Of a DNA stretch of 64,000 nucleotides, positions 46,161-54,023 are shown in pieces; position 1 is the stretch's first letter, and each line of letters begins with the position of its first letter. Origin of the DNA: Azospirillum sp. TSH58 (GTDB taxonomy: Bacteria; Pseudomonadota; Alphaproteobacteria; Azospirillales; Azospirillaceae); assembly GCF_003119115.1 (NCBI RefSeq), contig NZ_CP022367.1:1105001-1169000 (forward strand), written 5' to 3'. Position numbers and translations under genes: made by a program. The notes beneath the pieces were generated by a model. The model did no database searches. It was given only the letters and a program-made list of their open reading frames with translations, and was not told the DNA's origin.

Positions 46161-47327
46161 TTAAGCGGCGGCGGTGGCCGGCGACCCGGCCGGGGCCAGC
46201 GACTCGTCGAACTCGAAGCTGGCGGCGTCGTCGACGAACTGCTCGGCGATGGTTGTGCCGGGGTTCGTCAGGCAGACGCCGATGTAGTCGGCGAAGCGCG
46301 GCGGCGGGGTGAAGCCCTCGGCCAGCAGGCGGCTGTTGTCGAAGGCGATGTCCTGCGCGGTGAAGCGGTGGTACTTGCGCCCGCCGGCCATCATCGTGCG
46401 GTGCAGGATGTCGCGCTGCGGGAAGGCCAGCCGGAAGGCGCGGTCGAAGGGCTTCCAGCCTTCCGGCCCCTTCGGGTCGAAGAAGCTGTAGGGGCGGGTG
46501 CCCTCATGGCCGTGCGCGGCGAAGGCGGCCTGGAAGTCGCTCCACATCGTCCGGCTGCCGAGGCCGGCGGAGATGTGGTAGAGGGTGTGCTTCAGGTCGG
46601 GCTTGCGCAGCAGGTCGTGCAGCCGGGCCGAGGCCCAATCCACCGGAACGATGTCGATGAAGCCGTCCGGCGAGCAGGGCAGGACGCCGGTGCGGTCGAC
46701 CAGCCGGAAGAACCAGAAGATGCTGGCGCTCGGGCGAACGCCCATCGCGGTGTGGCCGACGACGATGGACGGGCGGCAGACGACGATCGGCAGGTCGGGG
46801 AAGCCGGCGGCCAGGGCGCGCTCCGCCGCGGCCTTGCTGCGGGTGTATTCGACGATGTGCGGCGTGTCGTGGCCGGGGGCCGGGGCCTCCGCGACCATCT
46901 CCAGCCACGGCGTCTCGCCGCAGCAGAAGGCGGTGCCGATGTGCAGGAAGCGCTGGAGATGCTTCATGCGGCGGGCGCGGGCGGCCAGCGCCAGCGTGCC
47001 GTCGACATTGATCTGCCAGACCGAATGGCGGCTGTCGAAGGAGGTGTCGGCGGCGACGTGGACGATGTGGGTCACCGCGTCCAGCCGCGGGTCGGCGCTG
47101 GTCGCCAACGACTGCAGGTCGCCCGGAATGATCTGGCAGAGATCGGCGTAGGCCTGGGCCGTGGCGCGGTCGACGCAACGCATGAGGTTGGTGGCGAGAC
47201 GGGCGCGGCAGGCGGCCTCGTCGGCGCCGCGGATCAGCAGCAGGCAGTCCGCCGCGGTCCCGTTCTTGACGGCGTCGAGGTAGAAGGAACCACCGAGAAA
47301 GCCGGTGCCGCCGGTGAGAAGGATCAT
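46161..47327 (-). CDS. Thioester-reductase/fatty-acyl-reductase-like SDR
   Basis: This 388-aa extended short-chain dehydrogenase belongs to the NAD-binding-4 type. It has the Rossmann motif ILLTGGTGFLGG, VTHIVHVAADTSFD, FLHIGTAFCCGE and the catalytic Tyr-Lys in EYTRSKAAAE. Relatives reduce carrier-bound or CoA-bound acyl thioesters to aldehydes or alcohols. No adenylation or carrier domain is attached, and none is encoded nearby. Position downstream of two peptide-type exporters suggests it makes or modifies the exported compound, which is inference. Confidence 0.85.
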   Translation of the reverse strand: MILLTGGTGFLGGSFYLDAVKNGTAADCLLLIRGADEAACRARLATNLMRCVDRATAQAYADLCQIIPGDLQSLATSADPRLDAVTHIVHVAADTSFDSRHSVWQINVDGTLALAARARRMKHLQRFLHIGTAFCCGETPWLEMVAEAPAPGHDTPHIVEYTRSKAAAERALAAGFPDLPIVVCRPSIVVGHTAMGVRPSASIFWFFRLVDRTGVLPCSPDGFIDIVPVDWASARLHDLLRKPDLKHTLYHISAGLGSRTMWSDFQAAFAAHGHEGTRPYSFFDPKGPEGWKPFDRAFRLAFPQRDILHRTMMAGGRKYHRFTAQDIAFDNSRLLAEGFTPPPRFADYIGVCLTNPGTTIAEQFVDDAASFEFDESLAPAGSPATAAA

Positions 47328-47409
47328 GGTGTGCCTCGGTCTCGCGTCTGGGGGAGGGGAGGGTTCGGTTGGTGGCTCCGATCCGCTGGCCCCGATCCGC
47401 TGGTCTGGA

Positions 47410-49074
47410 TCAGGCGGGCAGCAGGTCGGGGGCCGGAAGGGCGGGGGTGTCGAGCCGGCGGATACCGCCCTGCTCGACCTGGATCTGCATGTCGGCGGCG
47501 TCGAAGTACGCGTCGTCGTGGGTCACGGCGATCACGGTGATGCCGCGCGCCTTCATCCAGGGAATGATCTCGCGGTAGAATTTCCGCCGGAAATAGGGGG
47601 ACTGGTCGGCCGCCCATTCGTCGAGCACCAGCACGGGCTTGCGCTCCAGCAGGGCGGCGGCCAGCGCGAGGCGCTTCTTCTGCCCCTGCGACAGGTCCAC
47701 CGTCGTGAAGGCGCGGTCCTCGACCGCCACCTTGTCCGACATCTCCAGCAGGTCGAGCAACTCGTCGGCGAAGCCGTCCTCCAGCGACACCGCGCCGTAG
47801 AGCTGGCGGGTGACGTGGTTGTCGGAGAAGACGACGGAGAACAGGTCGCGGTAGGACGCCAGCGTGTCCGCCGTCACCACCGCGCCGTCCACCGTCAGGC
47901 TGCCGCGCTGCGCCGGGTAGAGGCCGAGCAGCATATGGACCAGCGTGCTCTTGCCGGCGCCGTTGTGGCCGGTGACGAAGACGACGGCGCCGCGCTCCAC
48001 CGTCAGGTCGATCGGGCCGACGGTGAAGGAGCCGGTGCCGTCTCGCCCGGGGTGGCGGTACGACGCTCCGTCGAGCGCGAGGACGGAGAAGTCGGCGAAG
48101 CCGGTCGGCGGCGCGTCCTTGGCCCGCCGCTGCGCGGGACGCGGCGGCGCCTTCAGCTCCGCCTCGACCGCCAGATAGGAGCGGGCGGCGGTCTCGGCGC
48201 TGATGTAGGACGGGTAGGAGGCGACGATGGTGATGACCGGGTAGGCGATGAAGGCGGCGGCGTGGCCGGCCAGCACGACGGTCGCGATGTCGGTGCTCGT
48301 CACCGCCGGCAGCAGGAAGATGATCCCGGCCAGCGCCGCGTAGTAGGTCAGCTCGCTCAGCGTGAAATAGTGGCTGTATTCGGCGCCGAAGCGGTGGCGC
48401 TCCGTCCGCAGCGCCTCGGCGCAGGCGGTGGCGTCGGACAGCGCGTTGGCGGCGCGGCGGCGGTTCAGCTTGCACTCGCGCAGGGTCTGCAGGATGTGGT
48501 CCGACCGCTCCGACAGCGCGCCCTCGGCCTCGTGGATCGTCTCCGACAGCCGCTCCAGCCGCAGGACGGAGCGGGTGATCAGGACGCCGCCGACCGTCAG
48601 GAAGCCCAGCACGATCAGCACCGCGGCGTTCGACAGGGTGGCGAGGTAGAGCAGGCAGAGGATGATCGCCGCGACCGACTGGAAGCTGATGACCAGCGTC
48701 GGCACCGCCTGGGCCAGAAGCTGAAGCTCCGGCCCGGCGACCTGGGCGAGGCGGGTGGAGCCGACCGCCATGGCGTCCGGCAGGTCGGCGGCCACCGCGC
48801 GGCGCAGCAGGTCGACGCGCAGGATCGCCAGCGCCGCCTGCATCCGCTTGGACGCCGCGCTCATCATCCAGCCCTGGGCGAACCGCCAGGAGAAGGCGGA
48901 CAGCAGGAAGATGAACAGCAGACGCTGCAACCCCTCCGGATCGTCCATGATGACCAGCGCGCTGTTCAGCGAGGTCAGCAGGGCGAGGTTGAGGGCCGCC
49001 GCCAGCACCGCCAGCAGCATCAGCGGCTGCATGTTGCGCAGGGCGTCGCGTCTCAGGATGCGCCAGAGATCCAT
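47410..49074 (-). CDS. Cyclic-peptide-exporter-type ABC transporter (fused), copy 2
   Basis: The 554-aa protein joins a six-helix membrane domain (residues 1-315) to an ATPase. Walker A GHNGAGKST, the signature LSQGQKKRLALAAAL, Walker B VLVLDEWAADQSPYFRR and the H-loop VTHDDAYFDAAD are visible. The LSQGQ signature and DEWAADQ are hallmarks of the SyrD/PvdE/YojI-like exporters of cyclic or modified peptides and siderophore precursors. It starts 7 bases after the SPFH gene. A second transporter of the same class is two genes upstream, so they may act as a heterodimer. Confidence 0.9.
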   Translation of the reverse strand: MDLWRILRRDALRNMQPLMLLAVLAAALNLALLTSLNSALVIMDDPEGLQRLLFIFLLSAFSWRFAQGWMMSAASKRMQAALAILRVDLLRRAVAADLPDAMAVGSTRLAQVAGPELQLLAQAVPTLVISFQSVAAIILCLLYLATLSNAAVLIVLGFLTVGGVLITRSVLRLERLSETIHEAEGALSERSDHILQTLRECKLNRRRAANALSDATACAEALRTERHRFGAEYSHYFTLSELTYYAALAGIIFLLPAVTSTDIATVVLAGHAAAFIAYPVITIVASYPSYISAETAARSYLAVEAELKAPPRPAQRRAKDAPPTGFADFSVLALDGASYRHPGRDGTGSFTVGPIDLTVERGAVVFVTGHNGAGKSTLVHMLLGLYPAQRGSLTVDGAVVTADTLASYRDLFSVVFSDNHVTRQLYGAVSLEDGFADELLDLLEMSDKVAVEDRAFTTVDLSQGQKKRLALAAALLERKPVLVLDEWAADQSPYFRRKFYREIIPWMKARGITVIAVTHDDAYFDAADMQIQVEQGGIRRLDTPALPAPDLLPA

Positions 49075-49081
49075 CGCCGGC

Positions 49082-50401
49082 TCACTTGGACTGGATGAGG
49101 TCGAGCAGGCGGGACGGCGACATGTTCGACAGGATGGGGGCCGAAGCGGCCTTCCCGTCCTTTGCGGCCCCTGCGGCGGCCCCGGCGGGGGCGCCCGCCG
49201 GCTGGGGCTTGACGCCGGGGACCGGTGCCGCCGGAGCGTGGCCCGGCGCGGGTTCGGCGCCCGCGTGGTTCAGGCTGGGCATCTGGGCGACCGGCACCTG
49301 TCCGGGCGTGCCGTCGCCGCTCAGCGAGGGAAGCTGCGCGGCGGGCGGCACCGGCAGGCCGCTCGGTATCGTGACCGTCGCGGCACCCGCGTGCGGCGCG
49401 CCGGGGGCGGGGGCGCCCGGCATCGGGAGGGTGGCGCCCTGGCCCGAGGCGGCATCGAGGATCAGCGGCAGCCCGCCGCTGGCGGCGTTGCCGATGACGA
49501 CGATCTTGGCGTTGGGCGAATGGGCCAGCTCCAGCGTCGCCTCGATGCCGCGCCAGCGCAGGTAGTTCTCGGTCAGGTTGGCCTGCACGGTCTCCTGGAA
49601 GGCGCGGATGCCCTGGCCTTCGAGCTGCTTGCGCTGGCTCTCGAACAGCTCGCGCTGCAGGCGGAACTGGTATTCCTGGGCGGCCTGGTCCTGCTGGATC
49701 TTGCGCTCGATCGACACCATGATCGCCTCGGGCAGCGAGACGTTGCGGATCAGGATGTCCTGGATCAGCAGGTAGCCGGTCTTGGTCCGCCCGTCGGGCT
49801 TCGGCGTGTCCTCGGCCCCGATGATCTGGGCGTACATCACGCGGTCGGCGACCTGCTCGAAGGTCTCGGTCTGAACGCGCAGGCGGCGGTGGGCGTAGAG
49901 TTCGTCGGCCTTGAAGCGCGACACGATCTCGCGCGAGACCGACCCGACCTCCGGCACCAGCAGCACTTCCAGGTAGTTCGGCCCGACGTTCTTGTGCAGG
50001 GCGGCCAGCATCTCCGCGTAGGGGCGGTAGCGCACCGTGATCTCGATGCTGACGTTCAGACCGTCGTTGGCGATGGCGGAGTAGGAGCGGGTGTCCTCCT
50101 GCAGGCGCAGGTCGTAGACCTCGATCTTGTCCCAGGGGAAGATGACGTGCACGCCCTCGGCCAGGGCCGGACCCATCTGGGTGCCCTGGTGGAAGCGCTT
50201 CCACAGCACGCCGCCATGGCCGGCGGGGATGAAGACGACGATCGACGGGGCGAAGTAGAGGAAGATCAGGATGCCGACCAGCAGCGTGCACAGCAGCGAC
50301 CGGCGGTGCTCCTCGTACCAGTGGCCAAGCAGCGCGCGCAGGCGCGACTTCGGCTGCGGCGTCGCGTCGGCGTCGTCGTAGGTGAAGGCCTGGTCAGCCA
50401 T
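49082..50401 (-). CDS. SPFH/Band 7 (prohibitin-like) membrane protein
   Basis: This 439-aa protein has one N-terminal transmembrane helix (about residues 35-58, LLCTLLVGILIFLYFAPSIVVF) and a Band 7 domain (60-250; VPEVGSVSREIVSRF, VQTETFEQVADRVM, DILIRNVSLPEAIMVSIERKI). A coiled coil (QQDQAAQEYQFRLQRELFE) follows, then a long Pro/Ala/Gly-rich tail and a short conserved-looking end, SPSRLLDLIQSK. SPFH proteins assemble large membrane rings or microdomains. It is placed between two ABC exporters, with AGGAGA before its ATG. Confidence 0.9.
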   Translation of the reverse strand: MADQAFTYDDADATPQPKSRLRALLGHWYEEHRRSLLCTLLVGILIFLYFAPSIVVFIPAGHGGVLWKRFHQGTQMGPALAEGVHVIFPWDKIEVYDLRLQEDTRSYSAIANDGLNVSIEITVRYRPYAEMLAALHKNVGPNYLEVLLVPEVGSVSREIVSRFKADELYAHRRLRVQTETFEQVADRVMYAQIIGAEDTPKPDGRTKTGYLLIQDILIRNVSLPEAIMVSIERKIQQDQAAQEYQFRLQRELFESQRKQLEGQGIRAFQETVQANLTENYLRWRGIEATLELAHSPNAKIVVIGNAASGGLPLILDAASGQGATLPMPGAPAPGAPHAGAATVTIPSGLPVPPAAQLPSLSGDGTPGQVPVAQMPSLNHAGAEPAPGHAPAAPVPGVKPQPAGAPAGAAAGAAKDGKAASAPILSNMSPSRLLDLIQSK

Positions 50402-50402
50402 G

Positions 50403-52136
50403 TCACGCGGTCTCCTGGAGCAAAGCTGTGGCGGGGCGCGTCGCGCCGGTCCGCTCATCGGTCATTTGGCTGTTGGTCATCTGGCCGTTGGTCATGTGGA
50501 TGGTCACGTCGCAGACCGACGAGGCGTTGCCGTCGTGCGACACGAAGATCACCGTGCGGCCGAGCGACCGCAGCTTGCCGATGATCTCGTTGGTGAAGCG
50601 GGTGCGGAACTCGGCGTCCTGGTCGGACGTCCATTCGTCGAGGATGATGATCGGACGCCCCTCCGCGACCGCGACGGCCAGGGCGACGCGGCGGCGCTGG
50701 CCCTTGGACAGGTCGCGGTTCAGCAGGCCGTCGCCGGTCTCCGGAACCAGATGGTCGATCTTCAGATAGGCCAGCATCTCGCGGAACAGCTCCGCGTCGA
50801 AGGTCGGCCCCTGCGGCAGACGGGTGAACAGGTGGTGGTCCTGGAACACCGCGCAGAACAGGTCGCGGTAGGATTCCAGCCGGTCGGCCTCCACCGCCTG
50901 CCCGTCGAGCAGCACCTGCCCTTCGTCCGGGCGGAACAGCAGCGGGATGACGCGCAGCAGGGTGGATTTGCCCGACCCGTTGGCGCCGACGATGCCGACG
51001 ACGCCGCCCGCCGGGATGGTCATGTCGATGGGGCCGATCACGAAGGGCTCGGGCCGCATCCCGGCGCGGTAGGCGAAGCGCACGTTGCGGAGCTCGATGC
51101 TGGCGAAGCGGCGCGGTGCGCGGGCCAGCTTCGACGGCGCGTACTCCGCCGCCGGCATGGCGGCGAGGAGGGTGGTGAGCTGGTTCGCCGCATCCTCCGC
51201 CGCGATGTAGTCGGGCACGGCGTTGAGGAACTTCGACAGGGGCCGGGCGAGGAACAGGATGACCGAGGTCACCAGCGGAAGCTCCGCCGCCGACAGCGCG
51301 CCCATGCGCGGGAAGATGAAGACGAAGACCGCGGAGAAGCCGATGACGATGGTGGCGATCCAGGAGAACAGTTCGCCCAGGTTGCGCCCGTGGCGCCGCT
51401 TCAGATCCTCCCAGCGGGCGACGTCGGCCTCGACCGCCTGGGCCAGCTCGTCGCGCCGCGCCTTGCCCAGCTTGATCTCGGCGTTGCCGCCGACGATCTC
51501 GGAGAAGCCCTGGAGCATTCGCACCTCGGACTCCTTGGCCTGCCCCAGAAGGGCGCGGGTCCGCTGCGCCTCGCGCACGTACCAGCCGCCGATCATCGCG
51601 CCGGCCACCAGAAGCAGCGTGGCGCCCACCGTGGACAGCGTCCACAGGTAGAGGTAGGCCACGACCGCCACCAGCATCATGTTGGCGGCGATCGACAGGT
51701 TGGGCAGCAGCGCCGCGATGCGCTCCAGATGGTGGTTGCCCAGATCGAAGGAGCGCCGGGCCTGCATGTCGAGGATGTCGGCGTGGTTGCCCAGCGTGAC
51801 GGTCTGCAGGAAGCGCCGCCGCACCCCGGCCAGCGCGCTGAAGGCGGTGGTCAGCACCAGCCCGACGAAGCGCTTGCTGAAGGCGTAGGAGACCAGCAGC
51901 GACAGGCAGAAGATCAGGAAGGGCGTGTCCAGCACCTCGCCGCGCATCCAGCCGTTCAGCTCCGCGCTGAGGCTCATCAGGCTGATGAGGTTGGCGGTGG
52001 CGGCGACGCAGCCGGTGATCACCAGCCGGGTCAGGATCTCGCGGTCGGCCAGCCCGATCAGGGGCAGCAGCGCCGACAGAGGGCGGCTGGGGGCGGGCCG
52101 TTTGGCTTTGGGCTCGGCCTTCGGACGTGCGCTCAT
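50403..52136 (-). CDS. Cyclic-peptide-exporter-type ABC transporter (fused), copy 1
   Basis: The 577-aa protein has a membrane domain of six helices (residues about 20-320) and an ATPase domain with Walker A GANGSGKST, signature LSKGQRRRVALAVAVAEG, Walker B IIILDEWTSDQDAEFRTRF and H-loop FVSHDGN. The layout matches the SyrD/PvdE exporter class. The C-terminal tail repeats MTNGQMTNSQMT. It begins 7 bases after the solute-binding protein gene and is followed directly by the SPFH gene. Confidence 0.9.
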   Translation of the reverse strand: MSARPKAEPKAKRPAPSRPLSALLPLIGLADREILTRLVITGCVAATANLISLMSLSAELNGWMRGEVLDTPFLIFCLSLLVSYAFSKRFVGLVLTTAFSALAGVRRRFLQTVTLGNHADILDMQARRSFDLGNHHLERIAALLPNLSIAANMMLVAVVAYLYLWTLSTVGATLLLVAGAMIGGWYVREAQRTRALLGQAKESEVRMLQGFSEIVGGNAEIKLGKARRDELAQAVEADVARWEDLKRRHGRNLGELFSWIATIVIGFSAVFVFIFPRMGALSAAELPLVTSVILFLARPLSKFLNAVPDYIAAEDAANQLTTLLAAMPAAEYAPSKLARAPRRFASIELRNVRFAYRAGMRPEPFVIGPIDMTIPAGGVVGIVGANGSGKSTLLRVIPLLFRPDEGQVLLDGQAVEADRLESYRDLFCAVFQDHHLFTRLPQGPTFDAELFREMLAYLKIDHLVPETGDGLLNRDLSKGQRRRVALAVAVAEGRPIIILDEWTSDQDAEFRTRFTNEIIGKLRSLGRTVIFVSHDGNASSVCDVTIHMTNGQMTNSQMTDERTGATRPATALLQETA

Positions 52137-52143
52137 GCCCGCC

Positions 52144-52917
52144 TCACTCCGCCAGCCAGGAGTCGAGGATGCGGGTGATCGTGCCGTTGTCGCGCAGCTT
52201 GACGAAGGCGGCCTGCAGCCGCTCCGCCTTCTCCTTGCGCGCCTTGGGCATGGCGATGTAGCGGGGGATCAGGCCCAGCGGCTTGGGCAGGACGCGCACG
52301 TCCTTCAGCCGCCCGTCCTGCTTGGCCATGTGGTTCAGCACATGCAGGTCGCCGACGATCACGTCCACCCGGCCCAGGATCAGGCGGCGGAAATTGACCA
52401 CGTTGCTGCTCGACGGGACCTTTTCCAGATAGGTCGCGGCGTCGAAGTCCGGGGCGTAGGCGAAGCCGTCGACCACGCCGATGCGGTAGGGGGTCAGGTC
52501 CTCCAGCCGCTCGAAGGCGATGGGGGAGTCCTTGCGCACCATGAAGACGGTCGTGCCGGTGCGGAACGGGCCGATCATGTTGTACTGCGCGAAACGGGCG
52601 GGGGAGGCGATGAACTGGAACCCGACGTCGGCGGTGTTCTCGTCCATCGACCGGACGACCTCGGTCCAGGACAAGGGCCGGTGGACCGGTGTGATGTTCA
52701 GCTCCTTCAGCAGGGCGACGACGATCTCGGTGTCGATCCCCGTGCGGGTGCCGTTGAAGGAGTAGTTGTAGGGCGGGAAATGGTCTTCCGACGCGATGGT
52801 CCAGTATTCGGCGCGCGCCGGAAGGATCGCGGCGAACAGCGCCAGCAGGACCGGCAGCAGGAGCCGCAGGGCCGGGCGCAGGGCCGGGCACAGGATGGAC
52901 GCCGTCGCCGCCGTCAT
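52144..52917 (-). CDS. Periplasmic solute-binding protein (family 3)
   Basis: The 257-aa protein has a Sec signal peptide (to about residue 36, ILPARA) and the type II periplasmic binding fold of the amino-acid-binding family: WTIASEDHFPPYNYSFNGTRTGIDTEIVVALLKEL, DVGFQFIASPARFAQY, FMVRKDSP. No importer permease is encoded beside it; its neighbours are exporters. It may act as a sensor or delivery protein rather than an uptake component. The ATG overlaps the stop of the 56-aa gene. Confidence 0.88.
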   Translation of the reverse strand: MTAATASILCPALRPALRLLLPVLLALFAAILPARAEYWTIASEDHFPPYNYSFNGTRTGIDTEIVVALLKELNITPVHRPLSWTEVVRSMDENTADVGFQFIASPARFAQYNMIGPFRTGTTVFMVRKDSPIAFERLEDLTPYRIGVVDGFAYAPDFDAATYLEKVPSSSNVVNFRRLILGRVDVIVGDLHVLNHMAKQDGRLKDVRVLPKPLGLIPRYIAMPKARKEKAERLQAAFVKLRDNGTITRILDSWLAE

Positions 52918-53084
52918 GCCTTCGCCCGCTTCTTGCCGCGGGTGGTCAGCAGGATCATCACGAGAAGGGCGCCGGGCGGCGTCAGAACCACCGCCAGGAA
53001 GGCGTAGAGCAGGAAGCCGCCGCGGCGGCCGATCCCCAGAAACCCGACCAGCAGGCAGAGACCGATGTAGATCAGCTCGAACAC
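52914..53084 (-). CDS. 56-aa small membrane protein
   Basis: This short gene runs from a GTG at 53084 to a TGA that overlaps the ATG of the binding-protein gene. The product begins MFELIYIGLCLLVGFLGIG, has two hydrophobic helices (about residues 3-19 and 24-46) joined by a GRRGG turn, and ends in a basic tail (TTRGKKRAKA), predicting a helical hairpin with cytosolic ends. AGAAGGAAG lies about 8 bases before the start. The overlap and hydrophobic pattern argue that it is real. No family is recognised. Confidence 0.65.
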   Translation of the reverse strand: MFELIYIGLCLLVGFLGIGRRGGFLLYAFLAVVLTPPGALLVMILLTTRGKKRAKA

Positions 53085-53126
53085 GGCGATGCTTCCTTCT
53101 ATGCCCGGCGCCCCGGCGTCGTGCCC

Positions 53127-53642
53127 TTAGCCGGCCTTCTGGGTCGGCTGCTCTTCCATCTGCGGCGCGGCGGCGGGGGCCTCGCCGGCCTCATCCTTGG
53201 CGGCGTCGTTGCGGGCGGCCTCGAACTCCTTGCGGAAATGCTCGCGCATCGTCTCGACGTCGAAGTCCAGCAGCGTGCCGCCGGTCTCGAAATGCTGCGC
53301 GAACACGCGGCCGAGCGCCTGGGTGGCGGCCAGCGACAGGGCCGGCATGACGGCGACGCCCAGCGCCGTGCCGATGAACGGAACGGCCTTCACGGCGGAG
53401 CCGAGCACGCTGGAGCTGAGGGCGCCGGGCATGACGCCGCCCATCAGCGCGCCGATGATGGCGCGGGTGCGTTCCTGCGCGAACTCGATCTCATAGAGCT
53501 TGGCGAGCTTATGGATCAGGTTGAGCTGGGCCACGCTGACCGCGGCGACGTCCGCGCCGGGAACGGGGATGAGTCCGAAGGCACCCGAGGCGTAGCTGTG
53601 ATACTTGATCAGTTCCTGGGCGCGCTTCTTACGGTCTACCAT
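53127..53642 (-). CDS. DUF697-family protein
   Basis: The 171-aa protein matches the DUF697 pattern: YHSYASGAFGLIPVPGADVAAVSVAQLNLIHKLAKLYEIEF, then a Gly/Ala-rich amphipathic region (ALMGGVMPGALSSSVLGSAVKAVPFIGTALG) that may sit in or on the membrane. A charged Ala-rich tail follows. DUF697 is often fused to dynamin-like or Era-like GTPases, but here it stands alone. It is probably the first gene of the exporter operon: 42 bases separate it from the 56-aa gene, and an A+T-rich region precedes it. Confidence 0.8.
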   Translation of the reverse strand: MVDRKKRAQELIKYHSYASGAFGLIPVPGADVAAVSVAQLNLIHKLAKLYEIEFAQERTRAIIGALMGGVMPGALSSSVLGSAVKAVPFIGTALGVAVMPALSLAATQALGRVFAQHFETGGTLLDFDVETMREHFRKEFEAARNDAAKDEAGEAPAAAPQMEEQPTQKAG

Positions 53643-54023
53643 GATCCGAAGCCTTTCGAGGGTCAGGTGAGGTTGATCTGAGGTGGAAACAGTGGTTTGA
53701 AACACGCTTCTTAGGACGTTATGCGTCGCAAGTTCGGCATTCCGAAAGAAACAAAGCATCGCCAATCAACCGCCGTTTTAGCGATTGGTAAAAGAATGCC
53801 CCTATTGCCGCTGGTAAATTAGACGAAGTCCTTCGGGACTGTCGTCGAGCAGAGAATGACTACCCAACGATCCAATACGTCCCAACGACTTGATACATTT
53901 TCAGTACTTAACAACGCATTAAATGCCTATGATCACCGTCGGTGTTTTTGTCGGAAGGTGCGTCATCTTTCTACGAATTGTAACAAAGTTCATCATGAGC
54001 TTTTCTTTGTGTATTAAGGTCCG
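53643..54023. promoter_or_regulatory. A+T-rich 381-bp gap, probable promoter of the exporter operon
   Basis: This stretch is visibly poorer in G+C than anything around it (for example TACATTTTCAGTACTTAACA near 53890). It contains no supported gene. It should hold the 3' end of the TssM-like operon and the promoter of the DUF697-led operon. A stem-loop lies at 53822-53846. I could not fix -35/-10 elements. Confidence 0.5.
53822..53846 (-). terminator. TTCG-loop hairpin, possible terminator of the tssJLM-like operon
   Basis: GACGAAGTCC-TTCG-GGACT-G-TCGTC folds into a 10-bp stem with one bulge and a stable tetraloop. On the minus strand it is followed by TAATTT, a weak T stretch. It lies about 180 bases after the TssM-like stop codon. 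Confidence 0.45.

Noticed and set aside
46161..52136. A non-ribosomal peptide or siderophore synthesis cluster
   Set aside because: The exporters and thioester-reductase-like SDR suggest it, but no adenylation, condensation or carrier domain is encoded. The PPTase is more than 10 kb away.
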